Source: Planctomycetaceae bacterium
GTDB taxonomy: Bacteria; Planctomycetota; Planctomycetia; Pirellulales; Thermoguttaceae
DNA length: 48,991 nucleotides
Direction of reading: 5' to 3'
Assembly: GCA_015062085.1 (NCBI GenBank)
Contig: SUVI01000010.1
Span: 1 to 48,991 of the forward strand
The notes beneath the pieces were generated by a model, which was not told the DNA's origin, did not search any database, and saw only the letters and a list, made by a program, of their open reading frames with translations. The position numbers and the translations under genes were made by a program. Below, piece by piece: positions 42,283-48,991 of the stretch. Position 1 is the stretch's first letter; each line of letters starts with the position of its first letter.

Positions 42283-42382
42283 TCCCCGGTTTTCCCTTTC
42301 TCTCCTCATATTCAGGACAAAAATCCCGAACTGATTCAAAAAATCGGAAAATTTTCACCGAGAACGCCTTCTTTTTGCGCCG

Positions 42383-43870
42383 TCAATCAGCCAAAAACTC
42401 GATCACCCGGCTCTCTGTCCCATTCAGAGCCTCGGACTGCGGCACGAGAATGAAATCGTCCGCGATGACTGGGGCCAATTCGTCACCGCGAAGCATCTCG
42501 ACGTTCTTCACTCTTTCCGGCAGGAAAACGAAAATCGGTCTTCCGCCGCGCTGGGAGCCGTTCCCGTTGGTGAGTTTAAAGGCATCGACATTCGGCGTGA
42601 TGGTGAATGTCCAGAGTGTCTTTCCGTTCTCCGCCGCTTTCGACTCCAGCGTCTGCGTCCAGCCGTACTCACGTTCCGCAAGCGCATTTTCCCACGCAGG
42701 GTCGCCGTAAAGCGCAACGACATCCCGGTCGAACATCAAACCGCGCAGCGTCATTCCCGCATTCATCTGTGTCTTGAATGCCTCCCGCATTTCGGCTGGC
42801 AGTTCGATTTTTCCTGAATAGTCCGCCGCTTTGTTGATGAGTGCGGGAAGTCCGGGAACCAGCTGGTCCAGCTTATGCGTAAGGGCCTGATTGTTCGCGA
42901 AAAACGCCTCCGCAAGCGTAAAGCGTCCGGCCTGCTCGAAATAGTAGTCCTGAATTCCCCACCCCATGAATCCGAACCAGGTCGGCACGGTGTACCCGAC
43001 CATCATGTCGACGTGCGCACTGTGGATCATCGCCAGTGCCATGCAGTCCCGGTCCGAAATGTGTCCGATGAGGCAGTTTCCGGACGCGAGCCAGATCTTG
43101 GAATTCTCCGACTTCACCGGGATCCGCTCTCCCTCAAGCGGTACACCGAAAAGCTCGCCGTTTTTCGAGCGGAAGCATCCGTTCCGGTACGAGTACCCCG
43201 GCTGCCAATCCTTTTCCGTCGCGTGTCCGGAGGTAACCATCAGCTGCGTGCCGTCGATCGCCTCGACCAGCTTCGCAGTGGAATCCGCGGGTCCGTCGGT
43301 TCGGTCTTCCGGAGCTTTGCCGGACTCTTTCACGACGTAATGGCTCTGCTTTCCTTCATCGTACCAGATGCCGGAGTCGAAAAGTTCCAGCGGGATGGAC
43401 GTTCCGCCGGCGGCTTTGGAAATAACCGTCGGTTTCCACTGCGTCATGCGGACGGCATCTGACGCTTCAAACCCGGTGAGGATCCCCCAGATCGCGTCGG
43501 TGTAGGGGTCCTCATCCAGACGGCGCATCAGCCGATGGACCGAGGCGACGAATTCGCGTCCCGCTTCTTCCGGCCGAGCGACGAAACCTGCGTACCGCGG
43601 CTGAAATTCGCTCAATGCCGCACGCACTTCCGCCGGATCTTCCTTCCAGACGAACTTCCGGACCTCGAAATTCTCACCGTGACGCTTTTCGAGCGCATCC
43701 GCCGCAGCGTTCCACTCCGGATCCGCGCTGACCGCCTCGCTCACGATGACGGCATACCCAGATTTTTGGGTCTCCGCTTCAGTTGCCTGAAGCGTCCATC
43801 CCGCCATGACCGCAGCGGTCCCTGCCGCAACGCCTGCCGTCCACCCCAACACATTTCGCCAGGATCTCAT
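42383..43870 (-). CDS. Exported protein with putative clan-CD (gingipain-like) Cys-His dyad
   Basis: Product of 495 residues from the ATG at 43870. The signal sequence is MRSWRNVLGWTAGVAAGTAAVMAGWTLQATEAE. A first domain (about 35-150) starts with the YAVIVSEAVSADPEW strand and ends with DEDPYTDAIWGILTGFEASDA. The second contains TSGHATEKDWQPGY with His216, and IWLASGNCLIGHISDRDC with Cys266, followed by a GYTVPTWFGFMGWG segment; this His-then-Cys order on consecutive strands is the layout of caspase/gingipain-fold peptidases (clan CD). The assignment is by pattern only. A longer frame to 44110 has no signal-like start. AAGGAG lies about 12 nt before the ATG. A near-consensus promoter precedes it. 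Confidence 0.6.
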   Translation of the reverse strand: MRSWRNVLGWTAGVAAGTAAVMAGWTLQATEAETQKSGYAVIVSEAVSADPEWNAAADALEKRHGENFEVRKFVWKEDPAEVRAALSEFQPRYAGFVARPEEAGREFVASVHRLMRRLDEDPYTDAIWGILTGFEASDAVRMTQWKPTVISKAAGGTSIPLELFDSGIWYDEGKQSHYVVKESGKAPEDRTDGPADSTAKLVEAIDGTQLMVTSGHATEKDWQPGYSYRNGCFRSKNGELFGVPLEGERIPVKSENSKIWLASGNCLIGHISDRDCMALAMIHSAHVDMMVGYTVPTWFGFMGWGIQDYYFEQAGRFTLAEAFFANNQALTHKLDQLVPGLPALINKAADYSGKIELPAEMREAFKTQMNAGMTLRGLMFDRDVVALYGDPAWENALAEREYGWTQTLESKAAENGKTLWTFTITPNVDAFKLTNGNGSQRGGRPIFVFLPERVKNVEMLRGDELAPVIADDFILVPQSEALNGTESRVIEFLAD

Positions 43871-43919
43871 CTTTTCATTTTCTCCTTTTTGTCCGGAACT
43901 TCCAAAACTCCATTCTCTC

Positions 43920-43948
43920 ATTTTACCGAACGAAGGCCAAACTGTCAA
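43920..43948 (-). promoter_or_regulatory. Near-consensus promoter of the 42383-43870 gene
   Basis: Minus strand: TTGACA (43948-43943), 17-bp spacer, TAAAAT (43925-43920). The -35 box is preceded by CCCGC as in the promoter at 45305-45333. Confidence 0.72.
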
Positions 43949-44075
43949 GCGGGAAAAGCAAAAAAATTCCGGTACTCCGGCGAGCACACGCTCCAAAACG
44001 CGCACCTGCCGGGAAACCGGGATCTCTTTTTTTGCCGAACTCTCTTTTGGGTCCCTCCGGGAACTGCGTACTGTT

Positions 44076-44360
44076 TCACCACTGAGCCCACTGAAAACGC
44101 ACCGAGCCACACAGAAAAGGGAACACGAAAAGCACGAAAAAACACGGATCTCGCGAACATTTTTTAATTTTTAAAAATTCATTTGCGTCTTTTCGCGTTT
44201 TCCGTGAAATTCGTGTCAGGGAAATTCGTGTCAGGGAAATTCGTGTCAGGGAAATTCGTGTCAGGGCAATTCGTGTCAGGGCAATTCGTGTCAGGGCAAT
44301 TCGTGTCAGAGCACGTTCACTCCCTTTTTCCTCTTTCTTTTTAGTGCACTCAGTGGTGAG
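44076..44360. mobile_element. Non-coding fold-back (MITE-like) element with expanded internal repeat
   Basis: The ends are inverted copies (TCACCACTGAGCCCACT at the left; the complement of AGTGCACTCAGTGGTGA at the right). The centre is the perfect palindrome AATTTTTAAAAATT (about 44166-44179), and interior words such as ACACGAAAAGCACG on the left pair with CGTGAAATTCGTGTC on the right. The right arm is longer only because of the 15-bp array. No coding capacity was found, and no target-site duplication was established. It lies in the 651-bp gap between the clan-CD-like gene and the DUF1559 gene. Confidence 0.55.
44206..44310. repeat. 15-bp intergenic tandem repeat (7 copies)
   Basis: Four copies of GAAATTCGTGTCAGG followed by three of GCAATTCGTGTCAGG/A, inside the right arm of the fold-back element. 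The block structure (A variant then C variant) suggests stepwise expansion. Confidence 0.93.
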
Positions 44361-44521
44361 ATCGGAACCTAGATCGGTACGCACATTCCGGAAGAGCCCA
44401 AAAACATTGACTAAATCGCCTTACAAAATCGATGCCCCAATGCTCCATTCACATAAAGACGCAAAAAGAATGCCCGCAAACTCCCTGCGTCTTTCATGTG
44501 ATCTTCACAACATAGTACGGT

Positions 44522-45241
44522 TCAATCGATCGGCAGAGAGATCTCGCCTCCCTCGTGCCTGTCAAGAAGGATCCGCCAGGTCTCAATGTCGATCCGTTCC
44601 GGAATCACGTAAACTTGCCCATCTGCCATTCCGATCTTCGTCAGACCGTATTGGGAAACGATCGGTCCATTCTGAGCCTCTTCCCAAGTTGGATCGCCAT
44701 TGGGGTCCATCCAGCATACCGGCTTACACTCGACCGTTAGGATCGTGTTGCTTAATCCACCGCTCACCTCTCCCATCCTCGTACCGCCAACAGATCCGCC
44801 GGTCTGTTTCTTCGCGGGCTTGGGAACACGAAACATCGTGTTTTTGCCGACGACAACTCCAATCGTCGCATCAGAGGGGGCCAGCTTCTGTCTTGGATCT
44901 TTGAAACAGGCCGGACATTGTTCGTGAAACTGGGAGTTCCACTCGCTATTCCACGGTTCATCATGACGGATCTTCTCATAAAGAGCTTCCTCCCCAATAT
45001 ACGGCAGGATCTGTACACGCCAGGAATGAAGCGGTTTCCCTTTTGTGTCAGTCGTAAACGGAGCCGGAAATGCCTTGTTTGCCGACTCAAAACCCATCAC
45101 TCCCAACGCGACCAATTTAAAATTGTTCAAGTGCACCGCATTCTGTGCAACAGGATCGACCTCTTTCGTTGCCGTACCACATCCACACGAAAGAAGTACC
45201 GAATGAAAAAAGATAAAAAGTAAAAAAAACCGCATCTTCAT
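44522..45241 (-). CDS. DUF1559-like lipoprotein
   Basis: Product of 239 residues. The hydrophobic start MKMRFFLLFIFFHSVLLSC ends in a lipobox (LLSC, Cys19), so a lipid-anchored exported protein is likely. The following region AQNAVHLNNFKLVALGVMGFESANKAFPAPF corresponds to the NNLKQIGLALHNYxxxxGxFPP core of DUF1559 domains, which are abundant and mostly confined to planctomycetes and relatives and usually sit behind a pilin-type N-terminus. The C-terminal part keeps the DUF1559 pattern of an SNTILTVECKP strand and a final MADGQVYVIPE. The pilin methylation motif is absent. GAGGAC precedes the ATG. Confidence 0.78.
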   Translation of the reverse strand: MKMRFFLLFIFFHSVLLSCGCGTATKEVDPVAQNAVHLNNFKLVALGVMGFESANKAFPAPFTTDTKGKPLHSWRVQILPYIGEEALYEKIRHDEPWNSEWNSQFHEQCPACFKDPRQKLAPSDATIGVVVGKNTMFRVPKPAKKQTGGSVGGTRMGEVSGGLSNTILTVECKPVCWMDPNGDPTWEEAQNGPIVSQYGLTKIGMADGQVYVIPERIDIETWRILLDRHEGGEISLPID

Positions 45242-45304
45242 AAATCGTCCTCACTTTCAATTTTCGAAATCGATTTTTCGCAGCTATTCCATCTGCTGGA
45301 TCCA

Positions 45305-45333
45305 ATTATACGATCGGGCAACGCAAATGTCAA
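45305..45333 (-). promoter_or_regulatory. Perfect-consensus sigma-70 promoter of the DUF1559-like gene
   Basis: Minus strand: TTGACA (45333-45328), 17-bp spacer, TATAAT (45310-45305), about 65 bp upstream of the ATG. Confidence 0.82.
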
Positions 45334-45342
45334 GCGGGAAGT

Positions 45343-45370
45343 AAAAAAAGTCCCTGCCTTGCGGAGGGAC
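45343..45370 (-). terminator. Rho-independent terminator of the arabinofuranosidase gene
   Basis: The stem GTCCCT / AGGGAC with a 9-nt loop is followed on the minus strand by seven T residues, 32 bp past the stop codon. It lies just upstream of the next promoter. Confidence 0.8.
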
Positions 45371-45402
45371 CTGGAGTGCGCGTTTCTGAAAAATCAGATT
45401 CC

Positions 45403-47484
45403 CTATTTCACCGGGATCTCGATGAACGACAGCGAGTGCGGCGGAAGGGTGACGGTACCGTCTTTGACCTCAAAGACCGTCTTCTGCGGGACGACGCGGT
45501 TTTCCGCTCCCACGTCGTTGAAGTCGTCCGGAGAATTTCCGCTCAGGACCGTCGCTTCCAGTTTCGCGGGCGTACCGTTCGGAAGTTTCGAGAGCTCCAG
45601 CGTCACCGGCCTTGCTTTTTCCGGGTCTTTGTTGACGACCGCCAGAACGTAACGGGAACCTTCGTCGTTGACGCTCAAAACCGCATCGATCATCGGCGTG
45701 GATTTGTTTTCCCAAAGCAGCGGCGCGGACTGGAGATCGATCGGCAGAATGTTCTTCTCGAGCAGGTTGGCGTACATCCAGTACACATGGTACGTCGTCC
45801 GTTTCACGATCCCTTTCGGATGCGTGAAGATCGCGCCGCGGCCGTTGACCGTCGGGGAGAAGCACGCCATTTTCACGTCTTCGCAGTGACGCAGGCACGA
45901 ATTCAGGAAACAGGCCGTAAACAGACCATCCGCCATCGTGTAGGACGAGTTGATGTCGTTTTTGTCGCGGGCAGCGTGTTCTTCCGGGGTGGGAATGCGC
46001 GGATAGGAACCGAACGCCGGATGATGCCAGCTGCGCAGATTCCATTCGTCAAACGCGATGTGGACTTTCCCGCGGAATCCCGTTTTGTCGAGCATGGCGA
46101 TAGTCCGGACGATATGATTTTCCGGATGCTGCGTCTTCATCATGCACGCAATGTACGGAGCCGTATTGTTGTGGTGCGCCAGGAAATCATAGTATCCGTG
46201 GATCGCGATGTAGTCGATGTAGCGTCCGGCCTGCTGAAGAAGCGGAATGGTCCACGTTTCGCTCGGCGTCGCGGGAGCGGCGACTTTGACCGACGGGTCC
46301 GTCGTGTAGAGCAGTTTGGCGGCTTCGCGGACCCACGGTCCCCATTCCTGCGGCGTTTTCGCTCCGAGTTCGTGCGCGCCCCAGTTTTCGTTTCCGATGC
46401 TCCAATACTTCACGTTAAACGGCTCCTTGAAACCGTGCGCCTGACGCATCCGGCCATAGTGTCCGATGTTCAGATTGCAGTACTCGACCCAGTCGCTGAT
46501 CTCTTCCATCGTACCGGTCCCGGCATTTCCGCAAATGTACGGTTCCGCGCCGATGAGACGGCACCATTTCACGAATTCCGCGGTGCCGAACGTGTTCGGA
46601 TCTTCCGAACGCCAGACTTTATCGAAGACCAGCTTGCGTTCCGGACCGACACCGTCCATCCAATGGTACGCGGACGCAAAACAGCCGCCCGGCCAGCGGA
46701 CGATGGAGGGTTTCAGATCGCGGACCGCCTCGATGACGTCCTTACGGAAACCGTTTTCGTCCGAAAGCGGAGACTCCGGCTCGTAAATGCCGTCGTAGAC
46801 CAGACGATGGAAATGCTCGATGAAATGCCCGAAGATGAGACGGTCGAACTCGACCGGCTTCGCATCCGCGGCACACGCGATCGTGTTCTGGAAAAGGATC
46901 TCTCCCGTATTTTTCGGTTCGAAGTCGGTCTGGCAAATGTAGTCCGCCTTGATGTGTCCCCAGTCACCGCCGGCCTGCGTGTCAAAAATGACCAGTTTCG
47001 CCGTTTTTCCCTGAAATTCCGAGACGTCCCAGAATTTGACCGCCAGCCCTTCGTGTCCCTGCATCGAGACATTGAAAAGCCCGGTCTCCTCCGCGGCTTT
47101 CTGACCGTCAACGTAAAGCGCGATCCCCGTTTTCCCAGGGAAATTTCCGCCGCCGATGAGGAACGTCATGTACTTGCGCTCGATCTTGAATTCCGGAGAC
47201 GTCAGCGTCCCGACCGCATGGTCCGCGCCGGGAGCCGCGTAAGTGCTGATCAGATTTTTGCCGTGGAATCCGAAAACGCTCCCCATCCCGCAGCGAAACT
47301 GTGCGCCGGGTTCACGCAGCTGAAACGCCTCCCCTTCCGCCTTCCAGCCGTCAAGAGCTTCCGTCTCGAAATCCGCAACGACGATGTCCGGGCGGGAAAC
47401 GTTCTGTGCCGACGCTGCCGAGATCAGCAGGACCGCAAAAAGCGCAAATACAGGCACAATGACCTTAAAAAAACGCAATTTCAT
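45403..47484 (-). CDS. Secreted alpha-L-arabinofuranosidase (GH51) with N-terminal beta-sandwich module
   Basis: Removes terminal alpha-L-arabinofuranosyl residues from arabinoxylan, arabinan or similar polymers. The 693-residue product has a signal peptide (MKLRFFKVIVPVFALFAVLL, cleavage near ASAQ). A beta-sandwich module (about 30-190: DFETEALDGWKAEGEAF, GTLTSPEFKIERKYMTFLIGG, WDVSEFQGKTAKLVIFDTQ) like those attached to GH32/GH43 enzymes comes first. The GH51 barrel follows: FGHFIEHFHRLVYDGIY, SIVRWPGGCFASAYHW, the acid/base Glu366 in GNENW and the nucleophile Glu480 in AFDEWN. A C-terminal beta domain ends LPPHSLSFIEIPVK. AAGGAG precedes the ATG. It has its own promoter and terminator and no neighbouring polysaccharide utilisation genes. 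Confidence 0.94.
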   Translation of the reverse strand: MKLRFFKVIVPVFALFAVLLISAASAQNVSRPDIVVADFETEALDGWKAEGEAFQLREPGAQFRCGMGSVFGFHGKNLISTYAAPGADHAVGTLTSPEFKIERKYMTFLIGGGNFPGKTGIALYVDGQKAAEETGLFNVSMQGHEGLAVKFWDVSEFQGKTAKLVIFDTQAGGDWGHIKADYICQTDFEPKNTGEILFQNTIACAADAKPVEFDRLIFGHFIEHFHRLVYDGIYEPESPLSDENGFRKDVIEAVRDLKPSIVRWPGGCFASAYHWMDGVGPERKLVFDKVWRSEDPNTFGTAEFVKWCRLIGAEPYICGNAGTGTMEEISDWVEYCNLNIGHYGRMRQAHGFKEPFNVKYWSIGNENWGAHELGAKTPQEWGPWVREAAKLLYTTDPSVKVAAPATPSETWTIPLLQQAGRYIDYIAIHGYYDFLAHHNNTAPYIACMMKTQHPENHIVRTIAMLDKTGFRGKVHIAFDEWNLRSWHHPAFGSYPRIPTPEEHAARDKNDINSSYTMADGLFTACFLNSCLRHCEDVKMACFSPTVNGRGAIFTHPKGIVKRTTYHVYWMYANLLEKNILPIDLQSAPLLWENKSTPMIDAVLSVNDEGSRYVLAVVNKDPEKARPVTLELSKLPNGTPAKLEATVLSGNSPDDFNDVGAENRVVPQKTVFEVKDGTVTLPPHSLSFIEIPVK

Positions 47485-47584
47485 GAAATTCTCCTTGAAA
47501 ATGTAGTTCTATCCGGCGAAATACCAGGAAAATTCATTAAGGATACATCAAAAAACCTACATAGGATTTTCCTGCAAGAACTTC

Positions 47585-47612
47585 ATCATATCAGAAGAAA
47601 AAGAAAAGTCAA
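47585..47612 (-). promoter_or_regulatory. Sigma-70-like promoter of the arabinofuranosidase gene
   Basis: Minus strand: TTGACT (47612-47607), 16-bp spacer, TATGAT (47590-47585), about 100 bp upstream of the ATG. Confidence 0.68.
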
Positions 47613-47670
47613 TAGGATATTTACGAAATTTAGCCTATCTTTTTACGTCTTTCATAAAGAAACAAAATGT

Positions 47671-47714
47671 TTTAAAAAACCACCCCTCTTTCCTGTTTTC
47701 TCGAACACGGAAAG
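47671..47714 (-). terminator. Possible terminator of hisF
   Basis: An imperfect stem (CTTTCC...TGTT / AACA...GGAAAG, 47688-47714) is followed on the minus strand by AGGGGTGGTTTTTT. The distance from stem to T tract is longer than ideal, so this is only probable. Confidence 0.45.
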
Positions 47715-47732
47715 AAGGGATCTCTTTTCCGT

Positions 47733-48506
47733 TCACCGTCCCAGACGCATCGGGATCCCGGCGTCGGCCATGAATCGCTTGGCGTCCTGGATGGTGAATT
47801 CTCCGTAATGGAAGATGCTTGCGGCGAGGACCGCGTCGGCGTGTCCGATCTTGACGGCCTCGACCAAGTGGGTGAGATTTCCGGCCCCTCCGCTGGCGAC
47901 GACGGGGATCGAAACGGCATCGGCGACCGCGCGCGTGATCTCCAGATCGTATCCGTCTTTCGTGCCGTCAGCGTCCATGCTCGTCAGGACGATCTCGCCC
48001 GCACCGAGTTCCTCAACTCTCTTTGCCCACTCGACCGCCTGAAGCCCCGTCGGGATGCGTCCCCCGCTGATGAAGACTTCCCAGACTTCGCGTCCGTCTT
48101 TCATGACGCGTTTGGGGTCGATATTCACGGTGATGCACTGACTCCCGAACCGGCGTGCGGCCTCGCGGATGAGTTCCGGATCACGGACGGCCGCCGAGTT
48201 GATGGAGACTTTGTCGCTCCCGGAATTCAGCAGCGCGCGGATGTCGTCGATCGACCGGATGCCGCCTCCGACCGTGACGGGCATGAAGCACTGTTCTGCC
48301 GTCCTGCGCACGACGTCCAGCATGATCCCGCGCTCCTCATGACTTGCGGTAATGTCGAGAAAGACCAGCTCATCCGCTCCTTCCTGTTCGTAGCGTTTCG
48401 CCGTCTCCACCGGGTCTCCGGCATCGCGGAGCTCAAGAAAATTCGTCCCTTTCACCACGCGCCCGCAATGGACGTCGAGACACGGAATGATTCGTTTCGC
48501 CAACAT
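47733..48506 (-). CDS. hisF: Imidazole glycerol phosphate synthase cyclase subunit
   Basis: With HisH it converts PRFAR and ammonia into imidazole glycerol phosphate and AICAR, in histidine biosynthesis. The 257-residue TIM barrel is full length and almost canonical: [20 protein letters not shown] (catalytic Asp11), [56 protein letters not shown] and [34 protein letters not shown]. No other his gene is within the window. The gene lies 27 bp downstream of the zeta-toxin-like gene, on the same strand. The ribosome-binding site is weak. Confidence 0.97.
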   Translation of the reverse strand: MLAKRIIPCLDVHCGRVVKGTNFLELRDAGDPVETAKRYEQEGADELVFLDITASHEERGIMLDVVRRTAEQCFMPVTVGGGIRSIDDIRALLNSGSDKVSINSAAVRDPELIREAARRFGSQCITVNIDPKRVMKDGREVWEVFISGGRIPTGLQAVEWAKRVEELGAGEIVLTSMDADGTKDGYDLEITRAVADAVSIPVVASGGAGNLTHLVEAVKIGHADAVLAASIFHYGEFTIQDAKRFMADAGIPMRLGR

Positions 48507-48533
48507 AAAAAAATCGTCTTTCGTTTCGTTAAA

Positions 48534-48991
48534 TCAAAAACATCGGCACACTTCCGCGAGTTCCCGGACCCACGGCAGGACGCGCGTTCCGACCGGTATC
48601 AGAAGTCCGTTCTGCCAAACCGCCGCGAGCATGAAACCGTTTTCGTTGTCGTAAAATTTCGCTTCACCACAAAACGGCAGGATCCGCCGCAGGTCCGCCA
48701 TTCGTTTCTGAAACCTTCTCCGAACATCCGCCTCGGGAATATCGTGTCCTCCGCGCCTTACCCGGTTCGCGATGCGGCAAAGACTTTCCTCCAGGGACCC
48801 CAGCCCAATATAATGCATTCGGATCTGAAATCCGCACGCCAGCGCTTCCTGCACCGTCTCCAGAGGCTGCCGCCCAGAAAGCGTGGTTTCCTGAGTGAAA
48901 GAAATTCCGTTTTTCAGGCAATTGCGGATCTGCTCCAGTGCCGCTTTTCCACCGGCAAGCCGATCTCCGCCATAAGCGGCCGTCAGCCGGT
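48534..48991 (-). CDS. Zeta-toxin-family / putative ABC-type ATPase (COG4185-like), 5' truncated by window edge
   Basis: The frame is open to the window edge and continues beyond it, so the start and the P-loop are not visible. About 152 residues remain: AAYGGDRLAGGKAALEQIR and KNGISFTQETTLSG carry the family's substrate-side region, followed by ACGFQIRMHYIGLGSLEESLCRIANRV, then RGGHDIPEADVRRRFQKRM, and CGEAKFYDNENG. This pattern matches chromosomal zeta-like kinases often annotated as AAA-family ATPase or zeta toxin, some of which phosphorylate UDP-N-acetylglucosamine or small nucleotides. No antitoxin is visible on the side that can be seen. It is probably co-transcribed with hisF. Confidence 0.8.
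   Translation of the reverse strand, partial: RLTAAYGGDRLAGGKAALEQIRNCLKNGISFTQETTLSGRQPLETVQEALACGFQIRMHYIGLGSLEESLCRIANRVRRGGHDIPEADVRRRFQKRMADLRRILPFCGEAKFYDNENGFMLAAVWQNGLLIPVGTRVLPWVRELAEVCRCF

Noticed and set aside
45376..47808. An 810-codon open frame on the plus strand opposite the arabinofuranosidase gene
   Set aside because: It is an antisense shadow: the composition is extremely Arg/Phe-rich, no family motif is present, and the minus-strand frame is a clear GH51 enzyme with signal peptide and catalytic residues.
1..48991. tRNA, rRNA or complete insertion-sequence genes
   Set aside because: No T-loop-like GTTCGA context with cloverleaf arms, no rRNA conserved words and no full transposase with inverted ends were found on reading through.

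Overview
The window is a chromosomal segment of a moderately GC-rich bacterium, most likely a member of the Planctomycetota. The evidence is family content rather than a marker gene. It includes two PQQ-type beta-propeller proteins, one with the Cys-Trp-Arg-Gly motif typical of the phylum, and a DUF1559-like protein. It also includes a Ser/Thr kinase fused to an FGE-sulfatase module, a signal peptidase I with a zinc ribbon and a very large insertion, and a SpoVG-family protein carrying a zinc ribbon. LptB, IspE and a FabZ-like dehydratase point to a diderm cell using the MEP isoprenoid route. No rRNA, tRNA, CRISPR array or intact insertion sequence was seen.

Layout: almost everything is on the minus strand. 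From 1 to 4.6 kb: the end of an Rpn-type nuclease gene, a small L7/L12-CTD-like protein, an RlmI-like methyltransferase downstream of a polytopic membrane protein, and rplM-rpsI with a clean terminator. From 4.8 to 10 kb: an HtrA protease, a secreted PQQ protein and ispE-spoVG. At 10.5 kb pgi lies on the plus strand and converges with a second PQQ protein that has an acidic repeat tail. From 14.2 to 23 kb: an AddB-like nuclease, a DegT aminotransferase, tmk, a large protein with a degenerate SEC-C motif, a small membrane protein and a CheY-like regulator. From 23.3 to 26.3 kb: two plus-strand genes, a long coiled coil and a secreted propeller-like protein. From 26.4 to 33 kb: kinase-FGE, an FAD oxidoreductase, a PP2C phosphatase, trmB, a fabZ-like gene and an unlisted 32-residue basic peptide gene. 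From 33 to 42 kb: a GH38-like protein, a small unknown, lptB, lepB and pilT. From 42 to 49 kb: a putative clan-CD peptidase, a DUF1559 lipoprotein, a GH51 arabinofuranosidase, hisF and a zeta-toxin-like kinase cut by the window edge.

The most striking property is the density of short tandem repeats: about seventeen arrays in 49 kb. Repeats inside genes have units that are multiples of 3 (12, 15, 18, 21, 24, 27, 33 bp) and build low-complexity linkers or tails. Most repeats between genes have units of 10, 11, 15 or 16 bp. One intergenic array sits inside a larger fold-back element near 44.1-44.4 kb. Another places its TAA triplets over the stop codon of the response regulator.

Promoters resembling the sigma-70 consensus (TTGACA and TATAAT hexamers 16-17 bp apart) can be read upstream of many minus-strand genes. 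One of them places the predicted transcription start of ispE at its own start codon. The best candidates for unusual biology are the SpoVG protein with Met at every third residue, the small basic peptide gene, the repeat-generating behaviour of the genome, and the lectin-like insertion in signal peptidase I. All functional statements come from reading the sequence; no database search was run.
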